Translations under genes and position numbers: made by a program
The notes under the pieces: model-generated
Seen by the model: only the letters and a program-made list of their open reading frames with translations
Databases searched by the model: none
Told to the model about the DNA's origin: nothing
Shown: in pieces, positions 1 to 8,419 of the stretch
Layout of the letters: each line of letters begins with the position of its first letter
How positions within the stretch are numbered: position 1 is the stretch's first letter
Source of the DNA: Mycobacterium dioxanotrophicus
GTDB lineage: Bacteria; Actinomycetota; Actinomycetes; Mycobacteriales; Mycobacteriaceae
DNA: 64,000 nt
Direction of reading: 5' to 3'
NCBI RefSeq assembly: GCF_002157835.1
Contig: NZ_CP020809.1
Coordinates: forward strand, 4,960,001-5,024,000

Positions 1-1019
1 CAGTCGTCGACATCGCGGATGATGGTCGGGGCGATCTTGCGCGACCGCGCGTCGGGCAGGATCTCCCCGTCGGGAAGGACCGAATCGATCCGGGCACCGT
101 GTGCACGGGCGTCGTCGATCAGAGCGACCACCCGCTCGAAGTTCGCCTGGTTGACCGCCGAGCAGTAGTCGGCGTTGTCGATGATCGTGGGAAACAGGGC
201 ACGCAGCGTCCGGCTCGCCACCTGCACAAACCGCTCCACCCGCGCATGAGGCACCAAGACGTAGTCGGGACAGACGCAGACCTGGCCGCCGTTGACCATG
301 CGCGCCTGCGCGATTCGCGTCGCCGCTCGGATGACGTCGGCATCGGGTGAAACCACGACCGGGTTTTTGCCGCCGAGTTCCAATGTGACCGGGACCAGAT
401 TTCGCGCGGCCGCCTGCTGCACCCGCGCGCCGACGGTCGGCGACCCGGTGAAGAACAGGTGGTCGAAGGGCAGCCCGGCGAACTCCGCAGCGACATCCGG
501 CCCTCCGGTGACGACGTGGAGTTCGCGGGTGTCGAAGTAGCGCGGCGCGGTGGTGGCCATCAGTGCGGCAGTACACGGGGTCACTTCCGACATCTTGATC
601 ATCACGCGGTTGCCCGCGGCGAAGGCAGCGGCGGCGGGCAAGACGGTCAACTGGATCGGGAAGTTCCACGGCCCGATGATGCCGACCACTCCGAGTGGGG
701 ACGGAACCACCTCGGCGCGCAGTCGAGCCACCCGCGCCGCCCGCATCAGCGTGGTTGACTTCATCCATTGCGGCACATGCGCTCTGGTGTGTTCGATGAC
801 CGCTATCATGCCCAGAATCTCGGCGAAGAACGCCGCCGACCGGGATCGAGACCCGTAGTCGGTCGCGGTGGCAGTGACGAAATCCTCGGCGTTGTCGAGA
901 ATCATCGCCATCAACCGGTCAATGCGGTTGCGCCGCAGCGCAGCACCGGGTGGGCCGTCATCGAGGAACGCCCGCCGCTGGGCCGCAAGCTCGGCCGAGA
1001 GCCCTGACGTCACCACCAT
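1..1019 (-). CDS. Aldehyde dehydrogenase, coniferyl-aldehyde-dehydrogenase-like (3' end outside window)
   Basis: NAD(P)-dependent oxidation of an aldehyde to its acid. About 339 residues from the ATG at 1019 are visible and the C-terminus runs off the window. Seen: the GPWNF motif near residue 117, the LELGGK motif with general base Glu214, and catalytic Cys248 in GGQVC. The short N-terminus beginning almost at the catalytic fold, and the overall sequence, resemble the coniferyl aldehyde dehydrogenase (CalB) branch, as known from family memory. It is divergent from the P450 at 1126 and shares its operator region, so the pair probably oxidises one substrate in sequence (alcohol or aldehyde to acid). 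The substrate is not determinable. Confidence 0.9.
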   Translation of the reverse strand, partial: MVVTSGLSAELAAQRRAFLDDGPPGAALRRNRIDRLMAMILDNAEDFVTATATDYGSRSRSAAFFAEILGMIAVIEHTRAHVPQWMKSTTLMRAARVARLRAEVVPSPLGVVGIIGPWNFPIQLTVLPAAAAFAAGNRVMIKMSEVTPCTAALMATTAPRYFDTRELHVVTGGPDVAAEFAGLPFDHLFFTGSPTVGARVQQAAARNLVPVTLELGGKNPVVVSPDADVIRAATRIAQARMVNGGQVCVCPDYVLVPHARVERFVQVASRTLRALFPTIIDNADYCSAVNQANFERVVALIDDARAHGARIDSVLPDGEILPDARSRKIAPTIIRDVDD

Positions 1020-1033
1020 GCCGGCCCCCTCAT

Positions 1034-1106
1034 TCACTGTAAGTGCCTCCGGTAAGACTAACGGTAATATCGTCGCGAGACGAGTTACTGTAATCTTTAC
1101 GGTAAC
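1034..1106. promoter_or_regulatory. Divergent operator region with TTACTGTAA-type palindrome
   Basis: Positions 1085-1093 read TTACTGTAA and 1097-1105 read TTACGGTAA, separated by TCT. The arms are inverted repeats with 8 of 9 matching. Further half-sites (ACTGTAAG near 1036, CCGGTAAG near 1049, ACGGTAAT near 1061) lie towards the ALDH gene. The main palindrome sits 20 bp before the P450 start, where a bound repressor would block transcription. Near-identical sites occur at 4003, 15178, 16913, 19110 and 20156. Confidence 0.7.
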
Positions 1107-1125
1107 TACGACATGTGGAGGGCCA

Positions 1126-2328
1126 GTGCCGGACGTCACGATCGATGAATCGGTCAATCTGCTGCGCGACCCCTACCCGATCTTCGCGCGGCACCGCGCG
1201 CAGGGCGGCGTGTTCCGCGGCTCGGTCATGGACTGGTCCAAGACCCCGGAATCCCTGCTCCCCGAACACCAATTCGCCGCGGTCTCGTTCGACGCCGTCA
1301 ACACGGTGTTCCGCGACGGCAAGCTGTTCAACTCCGAGATCTACGACAGCACCATCGGACTGTTCATCGGCCCGACCATCCTCGCCATGGAGGGCAAAAC
1401 GCATCGCGACCACCGCAACCTGGTATCGGCGGCCTTCAAATCCCGCTCACTGAGCCGCTGGGAGCCCGAGATCGTACGGCCCGTCTGTGAGTCGCTGGTC
1501 GATGAGTTCATCGACGCCGGGACCGCCGATCTGGTACGCGATTTCACCTTCGAGTTCCCCACCCGGGTGATCTCCACCCTGCTCGGCCTGCCCGAGGAAG
1601 ACCTGCCCTGGTTTCGTCAGCGGGCGGTCGAGTTGATCAGCTACACCGTCAAGTACAAGCGCGCCTTCGAGGCTTCCGCGGCGTTGAAAGACTATTTCCT
1701 CGACCAGATCGACCGACGCCGGTCCACACCCACCGAAGACATCATCGGCGACCTGGTGACCGCTGAGATCGACGGCGAACGGCTCAGCGATGAAGCCATC
1801 TACTCGTTCCTACGGCTGTTGTTGCCGGCGGGACTGGAGACCACCTACCGCTCGTCGGGCAATCTGCTCTATCTGCTGCTGACTCACCCCGACCAATTCG
1901 CGGCCCTGCAAGGGGATCACGAGCTCATCCCGCAGGCCATCGAGGAGGGGTTGCGATATGAGACCCCGTTGACCACCGTGCAGCGGTCGGTCACCCAGGA
2001 CACCGAACTGGACGGGGTCTCGCTGCCTGCGGGTGCGGTGATCGATGTCTGCATCGGCTCGGCCAACCGCGACGAGAATCGCTGGGAACGGCCCGGCGAG
2101 TTCGACATCTTCCGAGACCGGGTGCCGCACATCACCTTCGCCGCGGGTGAGCACACATGTATGGGCCTGCACCTGGCCCGCATGGAGACCCGGGTGGCAG
2201 TGGAATGCCTGTTGCGGCGGGCCACCAACCTCGCGTTGGTCACCGACGAGGATCCGCACATCTTCGGCCAGCCGTTCCGCTCCCCGACTGCCATGCCGGT
2301 CACCTTCGACGCGCGAGCAGACAGCTAG
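1126..2328 (+). CDS. Cytochrome P450
   Basis: Heme monooxygenase of about 400 residues, normal for soluble bacterial P450s, needing a ferredoxin partner that is not in this window. Seen: I-helix motif AGLETT (the AGxET oxygen-activation motif), an ExxR in EEGLR, and the heme loop FAAGEHTCMG with Cys345 as axial ligand. I chose GTG 1126 because GGAG precedes it at the right distance and the family N-terminus (residues DESVNLLRDPYPIF) follows; the frame stays open further upstream but there it only mirrors the opposite ALDH gene. The last five codons and stop lie inside a repeat element (see 2312). Probably hydroxylates the first substrate of the catabolic island. Confidence 0.93.
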   Translation: MPDVTIDESVNLLRDPYPIFARHRAQGGVFRGSVMDWSKTPESLLPEHQFAAVSFDAVNTVFRDGKLFNSEIYDSTIGLFIGPTILAMEGKTHRDHRNLVSAAFKSRSLSRWEPEIVRPVCESLVDEFIDAGTADLVRDFTFEFPTRVISTLLGLPEEDLPWFRQRAVELISYTVKYKRAFEASAALKDYFLDQIDRRRSTPTEDIIGDLVTAEIDGERLSDEAIYSFLRLLLPAGLETTYRSSGNLLYLLLTHPDQFAALQGDHELIPQAIEEGLRYETPLTTVQRSVTQDTELDGVSLPAGAVIDVCIGSANRDENRWERPGEFDIFRDRVPHITFAAGEHTCMGLHLARMETRVAVECLLRRATNLALVTDEDPHIFGQPFRSPTAMPVTFDARADS

Positions 2329-2376
2329 GTACGCGAACTGCGGCGTGTCGAGGACCGCAGTGTCTGCTCGGCGGGA
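2312..2376. repeat. Dispersed palindromic element, copy A; possible bidirectional terminator
   Basis: A 10-bp stem pairs CGAGCAGACA (2314-2323) with TGTCTGCTCG (2361-2370). A second stem, CTGCGG (2338-2343) with CCGCAG (2355-2360), stacks directly inside it, and GGGAAAA follows. It lies between convergent genes and includes the P450 stop codon. A related copy with the same ends and the same internal CGGCGTGTCG lies at 33244-33310, also between convergent genes. Confidence 0.65.
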
Positions 2377-2379
2377 AAA

Positions 2380-3912
2380 TCAGCCCCGAGGCATCCGCCA
2401 CCCGATGGTCTTCGTTTCGGTGTACTGCGCGAAACCCTCGATACCGCATTGGCGCCCGATGCCGCTGTGCTTGTAGCCGCCGAATGGCGCGTCGGCCCCG
2501 TAATACATGCCTCCGTTGACGCCGACAGCTCCGGTCCGGATTCGGCGCGCGACGCCCATGGCGCGTTCGGGCGAACGGGACACCACCGCGCCGGCCAGCC
2601 CGAACGCGCTGTCGTTGGCAATGCGGACCGCATCGTCGTCATCGTCGAACGGGATCATCACGAGCACCGGGCCGAACACCTCGTCCTGCGCGATCGCGGA
2701 GCCCGGATCCGCGCCGACAACGACCGTGGGTGCGACGAAATGCCCGTCGCGCAGATGATCTGCAAGTTCGGCGGGCTCCCCACCGCCCACCGCGATCTGC
2801 GCGCCCTCGCCACGTGCCCGTGCGATCGCGTCGAGGACGCGTTGCTTCTGAACGGCGCTGATGAGTGGTCCGACCAACGTCGTCGGCAAGACCGGATCGC
2901 CGACGGGTACCCCGGCGAACGCCATCGTCACGGTGGCGACCGCCTCGTCGAACAGCCTGCGATGCACCAGCATCCGGGTGTTCGCCGCGCATGCCTGACC
3001 CGCGTGCACACAGGCGCCGATCGCACCGGGTATGACGTGCGCCGGGTTGGCGTCGTCGAGCACGACCATCGCCGATTTGCCACCGAGCTCCAGGAAGGTG
3101 CGCTTCATGGTGTCGGCACCCACGCGCATCAGGTGTTTACCGACGGCGGTGGATCCGGTGAACGAGACCATGTCGACCCGAGGGTCGGTGCCCAAGTGTC
3201 CGGCAACCTCATTCGACGGGGTGGGCACGACGTTGACGGCACCCGCGGGGATGTCGGTGTGTTCGGCGATGAGCCGCCCGAGTCGGGTGGCGTTCCACGG
3301 AGTGTTCGGATCGGGTTTGAGCACCACGGTGTTCCCCGCCGCAAGTGCGGGTCCGAGTTTGTTGAGGATCACCTCGATCGGGAAGTTCGACGGCGTGATG
3401 GCCGCGACGACGCCGACGGGTTCCTTGACGACGGTGCGCGCGTTGCGTTCGCCGAACAGTCCACCGCCGTCGAGCCGTCGCTCCCACTCGAACTCGTCGA
3501 TGAGCCGCGCGGGGTAGCGCAGCGCGTCGACCAGCGGCCAATCCAGCTGGGCGCTTTGCGTGGTCATCACAGGGCATCCCACCTCGGCGATCAATTCCAC
3601 ACGCAGCTGGTCCTTTTCCGCCTCGATGGCGGCCTGCAGCTGGTACAGCGCACGTCGGCGCAGCGCCCGATTCGTCGACCAGTCCGTCTCGTCGAACGCA
3701 CGACGCGCGGCGCCGATCGCCGCATCCATGTCCTCGACGCCGGCCGCGGCTGTCGTCCCGAGTACCCGACCGGTCGCGGGGCTGACGTTGTCGAACTCCG
3801 CCCCGGAGCGCGCGCCGGTCAGTTCGCCGTCGATGAGCATGCGCGTCTCGGCACGATCCGCGGCGCGACGGCCGATCTCGATGCTGGTGGCTTCTGCCAC
3901 GACGTCGCTCAA
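2380..3912 (-). CDS. NAD-dependent aldehyde dehydrogenase
   Basis: Full-length ALDH of about 510 residues. Seen: the TPSNFP substrate-channel motif near residue 173, KPDPNTP cofactor loop, LELGGK with Glu275, and catalytic Cys308 in HAGQAC. I place the start at TTG 3912, preceded by GGAGG with good spacing; a further upstream start at 3963 would add 17 poorly conserved-looking residues. It is divergent from the thiolase at 4067 and separated from it by an operator at 4003. It probably oxidises an aldehyde formed after the P450 step to the acid that the acyl-CoA ligases of the island activate; that order is inference. Confidence 0.92.
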   Translation of the reverse strand: MSDVVAEATSIEIGRRAADRAETRMLIDGELTGARSGAEFDNVSPATGRVLGTTAAAGVEDMDAAIGAARRAFDETDWSTNRALRRRALYQLQAAIEAEKDQLRVELIAEVGCPVMTTQSAQLDWPLVDALRYPARLIDEFEWERRLDGGGLFGERNARTVVKEPVGVVAAITPSNFPIEVILNKLGPALAAGNTVVLKPDPNTPWNATRLGRLIAEHTDIPAGAVNVVPTPSNEVAGHLGTDPRVDMVSFTGSTAVGKHLMRVGADTMKRTFLELGGKSAMVVLDDANPAHVIPGAIGACVHAGQACAANTRMLVHRRLFDEAVATVTMAFAGVPVGDPVLPTTLVGPLISAVQKQRVLDAIARARGEGAQIAVGGGEPAELADHLRDGHFVAPTVVVGADPGSAIAQDEVFGPVLVMIPFDDDDDAVRIANDSAFGLAGAVVSRSPERAMGVARRIRTGAVGVNGGMYYGADAPFGGYKHSGIGRQCGIEGFAQYTETKTIGWRMPRG

Positions 3913-4002
3913 CCCGCACCTCCGCGTTCCACCTGTTACCGGTACTCCCGTCAGCCAGGACAAGGCGTGTGTTCAGCCTTGCGCCGGGCCACCGATAGTA
4001 CG

Positions 4003-4023
4003 TTACTGTAAGAGTTACAGTTG
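4003..4023. promoter_or_regulatory. TTACTGTAA-type operator between ALDH and thiolase operon
   Basis: Arms TTACTGTAA (4003-4011) and TTACAGTTG (4015-4023) are inverted repeats with 7 of 9 matches and the same 3-bp spacer as the site at 1085. It lies about 45 bp before the thiolase start and 90 bp before the divergent ALDH start, so it could control both. Confidence 0.7.
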
Positions 4024-4066
4024 CTCTATGCTTTCACGTGACCAGGGCTGAACAAGAGGGAGTCAC

Positions 4067-5212
4067 ATGAACGACGTGGCCATCATCGGCGTAGGCCTGC
4101 ACCCCTTCGGCCGCTTCGAAGGCAAATCCGCGATGCAGATGGGCGTGGACGCCATCTTCGCCGCCGTCACCGACGCCGGCGTCGAGTGGAAGGACATCGG
4201 GGCCGCGACCGGCGGCAGTTGGACGGTGGCCAACCCCGACGCCATCGTCGGCATGGTGGGCTTGTCAGGCATCCCGTTCACCAACGTCTTCACCGCCTGC
4301 GCCACAGCGGCCAGCGCCGCCAAGGTGTGCGCAGACGGTATCCGGCTGGGCGACTACGACATCGGCATCGCCGTCGGCCTCGACAAGCATCCCCGGGGCG
4401 CGTTCACCGAGGATCCGGCGCTGGTCGGCATGCCACGCTGGTATGCCGAGAACGGCCAGTACCTCACCACCCAGTTCTTCGGAATGAAGGCCAACCGGTA
4501 TCTGCACGAACACAACATCTCGCAGCGCACCCTGGCCCGGGTCGCGGCCAAGAACTTCCGCAACGGCGCCCTGAACCCGAATGCGTTCCGCCGCAAGCCG
4601 ATCGCCGAGGATGACATCTTGAACTCGGCGATGCTCAACTATCCGCTCACGCAGTACATGTTCTGCGCCCCGGACGAAGGCGCGGCGGCGGTGGTGATGT
4701 GCCGGGCCGACATCGCGCACCGGTACACCGCCAAGCCCGTCTATCTCAAGGCCGTCGAGATACGGACGCGGCGCTACGGCGCGTACGAGGTCAACACCAC
4801 CTGCGCCCCGGTGGACGAAGACGTCGCGCCCACCGTGTACGCGGCGCGCTCAGCGTTCGAAAAGGCCGGGGTGGCACCCGATGACGTCGATGTCGTGCAG
4901 TTGCAGGACACCGACGCCGGGGCCGAGATCATCCACATGGCCGAGTGCGGCTTCTGCGCCGACGGGGATCAAGAAAAGCTGCTGGCGGACGGGGCGACCG
5001 AGATCGGCGGCCCGCTGCCGGTCAACACCGACGGCGGGCTGATCGCCAACGGCGAGCCCATTGGCGCCTCGGGCCTGCGCCAGATCCACGAGCTGGTGCG
5101 CCAACTGCGCGGTGAGGCCGGTGATCGCCAGGTCCCCGGCGGCCCCAAGGTCGGTTTCGCTCAGCTCTACGGCGCGCCGGGCACCGCGGGCGCCACCGTC
5201 TTGACACTTTGA
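4067..5212 (+). CDS. SCP-x/lipid-transfer-type thiolase family protein
   Basis: Thiolase-fold protein of 381 residues, the length of SCP-x thiolase/Ltp proteins. Seen: the N-terminal nucleophile region TACATAAS, and near the C-terminus GEPIGASG where ordinary thiolases have GHPxGATG, so the catalytic His position is Glu. The second Cys (CxG) is also absent; the end reads LYGAPGTAG. This is the pattern of lipid-transfer-type thiolases, some of which work as retro-aldolases with a DUF35 partner; no DUF35 gene is in the window. First gene of a probable two-gene operon with the amidohydrolase at 5291. It could be a thiolase or an aldolase acting on a CoA thioester. Confidence 0.85.
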   Translation: MNDVAIIGVGLHPFGRFEGKSAMQMGVDAIFAAVTDAGVEWKDIGAATGGSWTVANPDAIVGMVGLSGIPFTNVFTACATAASAAKVCADGIRLGDYDIGIAVGLDKHPRGAFTEDPALVGMPRWYAENGQYLTTQFFGMKANRYLHEHNISQRTLARVAAKNFRNGALNPNAFRRKPIAEDDILNSAMLNYPLTQYMFCAPDEGAAAVVMCRADIAHRYTAKPVYLKAVEIRTRRYGAYEVNTTCAPVDEDVAPTVYAARSAFEKAGVAPDDVDVVQLQDTDAGAEIIHMAECGFCADGDQEKLLADGATEIGGPLPVNTDGGLIANGEPIGASGLRQIHELVRQLRGEAGDRQVPGGPKVGFAQLYGAPGTAGATVLTL

Positions 5213-5290
5213 CCGCCGAGCAGCCACAGAATCGCATGGTGGTAGCCCTTTTTGTGCGACTCTGCGCCCGCTCGCGAGGGGAAGGAACCC

Positions 5291-6523
5291 ATGACCGAAC
5301 AGTTCAGGGACGCGCCGATTTTCGACGCCGACCAACACATGTACGAGACGGCCGATGCGCTGACGAAGTTCCTTCCCGAGAAGTACCGCCGCGCAGTGCA
5401 ATACGCCCAGTTCGGCCGGCAGACCCGGGTCGTGATCAACAACCGGGTCACCGACTTCATCCCCAACCCGACCTTCGAGCGGGTCGCCGCCCCCGGTGCA
5501 CACGAGAAGTTCTTTGCCGGCGAGAACGCCGAGGGCCTGACGCTGCGCGAGATGCAGGGCAAGTCCATCGAGGCACCGGCGGCCACCCGGAACCCCGAGG
5601 ACCGGGTCAAGGAATTGGATCGCCAAGGCGTGGTCGAGGTGCTGAACTACCCGACCCTAGGCAGTCTCGTCGAACACTCAAGTGCCGACGATCCGCAGCT
5701 GACGCTCGCCATCATCCACGCCCTCAACGAATGGATCCATGAACACTGGGGTTTCAATCACCGAAACCGGGTGTTCACCACCCCGATCGTCAACCTCTCG
5801 GAAGTCGATGCGGCACAACGGGAACTCGACTACATCCTGGCCAAAGGCGCCAAGGTCGCCCTCGTCAAACCCGGCCCGGTCAACGGCCTGCACGGGTGGC
5901 GCTCCCCCGCACTACCCGAGTTCGACCCGTTCTGGCGTGACGTCGAAGCCGTCGGGCTGCCCATCGTCCTGCACGCCAGCTACCCACCCCTGGACGATTA
6001 CGTCAACAAATGGGAACCACCGCACACCCAGAACTTCATGGCGCAGAGTGCATTCCGCTGGATGGTGCTCGGGCACCGCGAGATCGCGGACATGCTCACG
6101 GCACTGATCTGCCACGGCACGCTGACCCGGTTCCCGAAGCTGCGCATCGCCAGCGTCGAGAATGGCAGCAGTTGGATCTTCCCGTTGTTCCACGACTTCG
6201 CCGACCTGTACAAGAAGATGCCGCAGAACTTCCCCGAACATCCGCACGAGGTGTTCCGCCGCAACGTCTGGGTCAGCCCGTTCTGGGAGGGCTGTGTAGC
6301 CGACGTGGTCGACACCGTCGGCTGGGACCGGGTGCTGTTCGGGTCCGACTATCCACACCCCGAGGGCCTGGCCGAACCGAACGGGTTCTGGAAGTACGCC
6401 GAAGGCATGGATGTTCGACGTACCTACGACTTCATGGGTGACAATGCCCGGCGGTTCATGGGGCTGCCGATCGCCAATCCGGATCCGTCGGCTCTCGACG
6501 CACCTGCGCTCGCCGACGCCTGA
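5291..6523 (+). CDS. Amidohydrolase-2 family protein (ACMSD-like TIM barrel)
   Basis: A 410-residue metal-dependent hydrolase or decarboxylase fold. Seen: N-terminal DADQHMYE, where only one His of the usual HxH pair is present, and the C-terminal FGSDYPHPEG, typical of amidohydrolase-2 proteins. ATG 5291 has GAGGGGAAGGA upstream. It is a paralogue of the protein at 13093: both share FIPNPTF near residue 60 and the FGSD motif. In actinobacteria such proteins often sit with acyl-CoA catabolism genes, where hydrolytic ring opening or decarboxylation has been suggested; the reaction here is unknown. It lies 78 bp after the thiolase. Confidence 0.85.
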   Translation: MTEQFRDAPIFDADQHMYETADALTKFLPEKYRRAVQYAQFGRQTRVVINNRVTDFIPNPTFERVAAPGAHEKFFAGENAEGLTLREMQGKSIEAPAATRNPEDRVKELDRQGVVEVLNYPTLGSLVEHSSADDPQLTLAIIHALNEWIHEHWGFNHRNRVFTTPIVNLSEVDAAQRELDYILAKGAKVALVKPGPVNGLHGWRSPALPEFDPFWRDVEAVGLPIVLHASYPPLDDYVNKWEPPHTQNFMAQSAFRWMVLGHREIADMLTALICHGTLTRFPKLRIASVENGSSWIFPLFHDFADLYKKMPQNFPEHPHEVFRRNVWVSPFWEGCVADVVDTVGWDRVLFGSDYPHPEGLAEPNGFWKYAEGMDVRRTYDFMGDNARRFMGLPIANPDPSALDAPALADA

Positions 6524-6530
6524 GACACCG

Positions 6531-7148
6531 CTACGTCGTCGGCACAGGACGGTCCGACAACGCTGCGAGGATCCGGCGTCCGCGCGCGGTCATTTCCGCG
6601 GCCGACTGCTCGGGATGCTGCTGCCACCACTGCACCAATGCCGAGACGATGTGCTCCCAGACCATCGTGGCGGCCGAGAGGTCGTCGGGATCGTCGAGGC
6701 CGACGTCGGCAAGCGCACGGGTGACCCCAGCCATGGCCTGTTCCCGCAAGATGGTGCGCTGCTCGCGCGCCGCGTCGCGGGCGCGACCGGCGGGCACCGT
6801 CCGGTCATAGACGACGGGCCAGTCGCTGGGCCGGTCGGCCAGCGTGGTGAAGATCGCCTCGAGGACCCGCTCGCCGTCGCTCGCGCCGCCCGACGGCACG
6901 GGCATCGCGTCCCCGATGGCGCCGGCCAGCGTTTCCCCGGCACGCTCGACGCAGGCGATGTAGAGATCCTCTTTCGAGCCGAAGTACGACAGTACGAGCG
7001 CCTTCGACACGTCGGCATTGGCGGCGATGACGCTCATGTGCGCACCCGCGTAGCTCGACGCGCCGAACTCGGCCGACGCCGCCGAGAGGATCGTTTGTTC
7101 TCGCTGCTGGCGGGGCATGCCCTTGGTGCCGGTTCGGTTGGGTCGCAC
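6531..7148 (-). CDS. TetR family transcriptional regulator
   Basis: A 205-residue one-component repressor. The N-terminal helix-turn-helix spans about residues 15-60 with the recognition segment ANADVSKALVLSYFGSKEDLY. The C-terminal ligand domain is not assignable. The frame opens at GTG 7148; ATG 7118, preceded by AAGGG, is an alternative start. It is divergent from the DUF6670-like gene at 7301 and is the likely controller of that promoter. The gene converges on the amidohydrolase with a 7-bp gap. Confidence 0.9.
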   Translation of the reverse strand: MRPNRTGTKGMPRQQREQTILSAASAEFGASSYAGAHMSVIAANADVSKALVLSYFGSKEDLYIACVERAGETLAGAIGDAMPVPSGGASDGERVLEAIFTTLADRPSDWPVVYDRTVPAGRARDAAREQRTILREQAMAGVTRALADVGLDDPDDLSAATMVWEHIVSALVQWWQQHPEQSAAEMTARGRRILAALSDRPVPTT

Positions 7149-7215
7149 CTGTATGACGCTATCGAACCGCCGATCACCCGGCCCGCCGCATGTGACATCT
7201 AGACCCAGCCATGGA

Positions 7216-7260
7216 TTGACCTTGAAGTCACTTCGCCGTATATTACCGATAGGTCACTTC
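7216..7260 (+). promoter_or_regulatory. Promoter with repeated GTCACTTC operator half-sites
   Basis: TTGACC (7216-7221) and TATATT (7239-7244) are spaced by 17 bp, a good sigma-70/SigA-type promoter reading towards the gene at 7301. GTCACTTC occurs twice, at 7227-7234 between the two boxes and at 7253-7260 just downstream, as direct repeats 26 bp apart. That placement suits control by the divergent TetR at 6531. Confidence 0.5.
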
Positions 7261-7300
7261 ACGGAACGCGTGGTCCGGACATCCAGATCGAAGGTTGGCG

Positions 7301-8419
7301 ATGATCGAACAGCCCATCTCCCGCGCCGTGTCGCGCATCGTCGTCGACGGATTGTGGCCCCGGGTCGATCGACGCCTACCGGCCTCTCGCCGGCCGTTCG
7401 ACTCGCCCGCGATGCTGCGCCCTCACGCCACATCCGGACCGTGGACGGCCACCCACTACGGGGTGTTCATCCCGCAATTGCCTGCACCGCACCGGTATCT
7501 GAACACCATGACGCTCATCGGGGCGACCGGCTCGGAGTTGTTCGACAACGACTACCTGGCCGCGCGTGACGCTCGAAACACCGCCACCGTCCTGTCGTCC
7601 ACGGCCGCGGGCGACCAGCACCACTACCGCGGGTACGACACGGCGGCCGATTGCCAGTTCAGCGAGGACGGCACGTCCCTGCGCTGGGGTGACGATCTCA
7701 CCATCGACGTGCGCCACCCGAGCGTCACGGTCCGCGGCCGCTACCAAGACTTTTCGGTCGACCTGCAGCTCGCCGTCACCGACCAGGTCTCGTATTTCGT
7801 CAAGGCACCGATCTACGACCACCTCAGCCTCTTGGCCACCTACACGGGGACCATCGCGGACGAATCGGGTACCACGGCGATCGGCGGGCTCGGCACGGTC
7901 GAGTACGCGCGCTTCCTCACCCACCAGTCACTGGCCCGGCGGCCCGTCCCGCCACCGCTGAAGCTGCCGATCGACTTCTTCACCTACCAGATCGTCAATC
8001 TCGACGCCGAAACCCAGATCCTGCTGACCGATGTGCGGGCCCGCGGTCGAATCGCCTGCCGCCTCGCACATTTGCGTGTCCTGGGCAAGTCCTCCGACGT
8101 CTGCACCAACACCCGCATGGACGTCCTCGAATACCGCGACACTCCGCTGATCGATGAGTGTGGCCGCAGCATGGACGTGCCCGAGCGATTCCGGTGGACG
8201 GTGACCGACGAGGCCGAAGCGCCGGTCCTCACCCTCGACTGCGCCGTCGACGCCCCGTGGCGCTACGGGCACGGTCGCGGCTATGTGAGTGCCTACACAT
8301 TCGACGGCCGCTACCGCGGAGATTCCGTCGCCGGTTCGGGCTATGTGGAGTGGGTGGACACCCAGCGCGCCCGCATCGAGCCGACGACCGGTCAGGACGC
8401 CTTGCGCGGCGGCGAGTAA
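7301..8419 (+). CDS. DUF6670-like protein of unknown function
   Basis: A 372-residue protein with no signal peptide or membrane helix visible. The many short alternating hydrophobic strands (for example DLQLAVTDQVSYFVKAP near 155) suggest a beta-rich fold, perhaps lipocalin- or CrtC-like. I associate it with DUF6670 from memory, at low certainty. ATG 7301 follows GAAGG; TTG 7295 is an alternative. The promoter is shared with the divergent TetR. The 3' end overlaps the convergent FadE gene by 28 bp. It may bind or modify a hydrophobic intermediate of the island; this is inference. Confidence 0.7.
   Translation: MIEQPISRAVSRIVVDGLWPRVDRRLPASRRPFDSPAMLRPHATSGPWTATHYGVFIPQLPAPHRYLNTMTLIGATGSELFDNDYLAARDARNTATVLSSTAAGDQHHYRGYDTAADCQFSEDGTSLRWGDDLTIDVRHPSVTVRGRYQDFSVDLQLAVTDQVSYFVKAPIYDHLSLLATYTGTIADESGTTAIGGLGTVEYARFLTHQSLARRPVPPPLKLPIDFFTYQIVNLDAETQILLTDVRARGRIACRLAHLRVLGKSSDVCTNTRMDVLEYRDTPLIDECGRSMDVPERFRWTVTDEAEAPVLTLDCAVDAPWRYGHGRGYVSAYTFDGRYRGDSVAGSGYVEWVDTQRARIEPTTGQDALRGGE

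Noticed and set aside
868..1125. N-terminal extension of the P450 by 86 codons
   Set aside because: This part is antisense to the coniferyl-type ALDH and crosses the operator; a ribosome site and the family N-terminus support GTG 1126.
2449..4011. Very long plus-strand frame (over 500 codons) opposite the ALDH
   Set aside because: It is the antisense shadow of the ALDH gene; its Arg/His/Asp-rich translation has no domain, while the minus strand has the complete ALDH motifs.
7231..7263. Island-type operator (TTACCGATA at 7243) before the DUF6670-like gene
   Set aside because: Neither flank at 3-bp spacing carries a second arm; the GTCACTTC repeats explain this promoter better.
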